Below are positions 5,333-5,592 of a DNA stretch of 5,592 nucleotides, in pieces (position 1 is the stretch's first letter; every line of letters begins with the position of its first letter). The DNA is taken from positions 1 through 5,592 of the forward strand of contig CATKZA010000142.1 of the NCBI GenBank assembly GCA_949841235.1. Direction: 5' to 3'. The translations under genes and the position numbers were made by a program. This DNA comes from an uncultured Clostridiaceae bacterium. GTDB lineage: Bacteria > Bacillota > Clostridia > Lachnospirales > Lachnospiraceae. Below the pieces are notes generated by a model. The model saw only the letters and a program-made list of their open reading frames with translations, made no database searches and was not told the origin of the DNA.

Positions 5333-5592
5333 AGGAATCAGAGAATTAGGGAGGGGAGAGCGCAGAGTGTATCTTCTGCTGGGGTCGCTATTCTTTGCGG
5401 CATTCGCAGTTGGCTTTACCTATATCAAGCCCCTGAATGATATAAACTATTTGGTCAGCGACCGCATCTATCAGTCCCTGATCAAAAAAAATCAGCAAAG
5501 CTCCAATATTAAACTGATTTGTATTGATGAGAAAACAAGGGAAAAATACGGAGATTTTGCCACCTGGTCCAGAAGCACTCTCGCAGTCCTTC
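5325..5592 (+). CDS. CHASE2-domain membrane sensor protein, N-terminal part
   Basis: The start codon overlaps the end of fic (ATGAATAA, 5325-5332), with GAGG (5312-5315) nine bases upstream. Eighty-nine codons are visible before the window ends. Residues 1-14 are short and basic; residues 15-34 (VYLLLGSLFFAAFAVGFTYI) form a hydrophobic anchor with a positive-inside flank. Then comes SDRIYQSL (45-52) and IKLICIDEKTREKYGDF (62-78) followed by WSRS (81-84), the pattern that opens CHASE2 extracellular sensor domains (D-x-x-Y, then a beta strand ending in IDE, then a G-[DE]-[FW]...W-x-R region). CHASE2 proteins usually end in an adenylate/guanylate cyclase, GGDEF/EAL, histidine kinase or Ser/Thr kinase domain; which one applies cannot be seen here. 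The signal the domain detects is unknown. Confidence 0.82.
   Translation, partial: MNKGIRELGRGERRVYLLLGSLFFAAFAVGFTYIKPLNDINYLVSDRIYQSLIKKNQQSSNIKLICIDEKTREKYGDFATWSRSTLAVL

Overview
The window looks like chromosomal DNA from a Gram-positive Clostridia bacterium, most likely a Lachnospiraceae-type gut Firmicute. I infer this from the family II pyrophosphatase carrying a CBS-DRTGG-CBS insert (typical of clostridia), the clostridial flavour of the BipA protein, the purine-rich ribosome binding sites, and GC-rich coding DNA set against AT-rich spacers. No tRNA, rRNA, CRISPR array or recognisable insertion sequence is visible.

Layout. Positions 1-496 hold no recognised gene. The left 250 bases carry an unrecognised, truncated minus-strand reading frame with coding-like composition. 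Positions 381-487 hold three symmetrical DNA elements in a row: a 33-nt stem-loop, an exact three-copy tandem array of a 17-bp dyad unit, and a 14-bp perfect palindrome. Positions 497-2149 (minus) encode a regulated Mn-dependent inorganic pyrophosphatase (ppaC type). The divergent 340-base spacer 2150-2489 holds good promoter candidates for both neighbours, a possible mini-ORF in the ppaC leader, and an unusually structured bipA leader with a possible 38-codon, Cys/His-rich leader ORF. Positions 2490-4316 encode the ribosome-associated GTPase BipA/TypA. After a 110-base gap come a class II Fic protein (4427-5332) and, overlapping it by 8 bases, the start of a membrane-anchored CHASE2-domain protein (5325 to the window edge).

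How the genes fit together. PpaC and BipA are housekeeping/stress proteins read divergently from one control region. The Fic and CHASE2 genes appear translationally coupled, which suggests (inference) that an AMP-transferring enzyme is made together with a membrane sensor whose output domain lies outside the window. The points most worth a second look are the Fic-CHASE2 coupling, the bipA leader (mutually exclusive stem-loops plus an in-frame leader ORF), and the 17-bp tandem dyad array next to the 3' end of ppaC.
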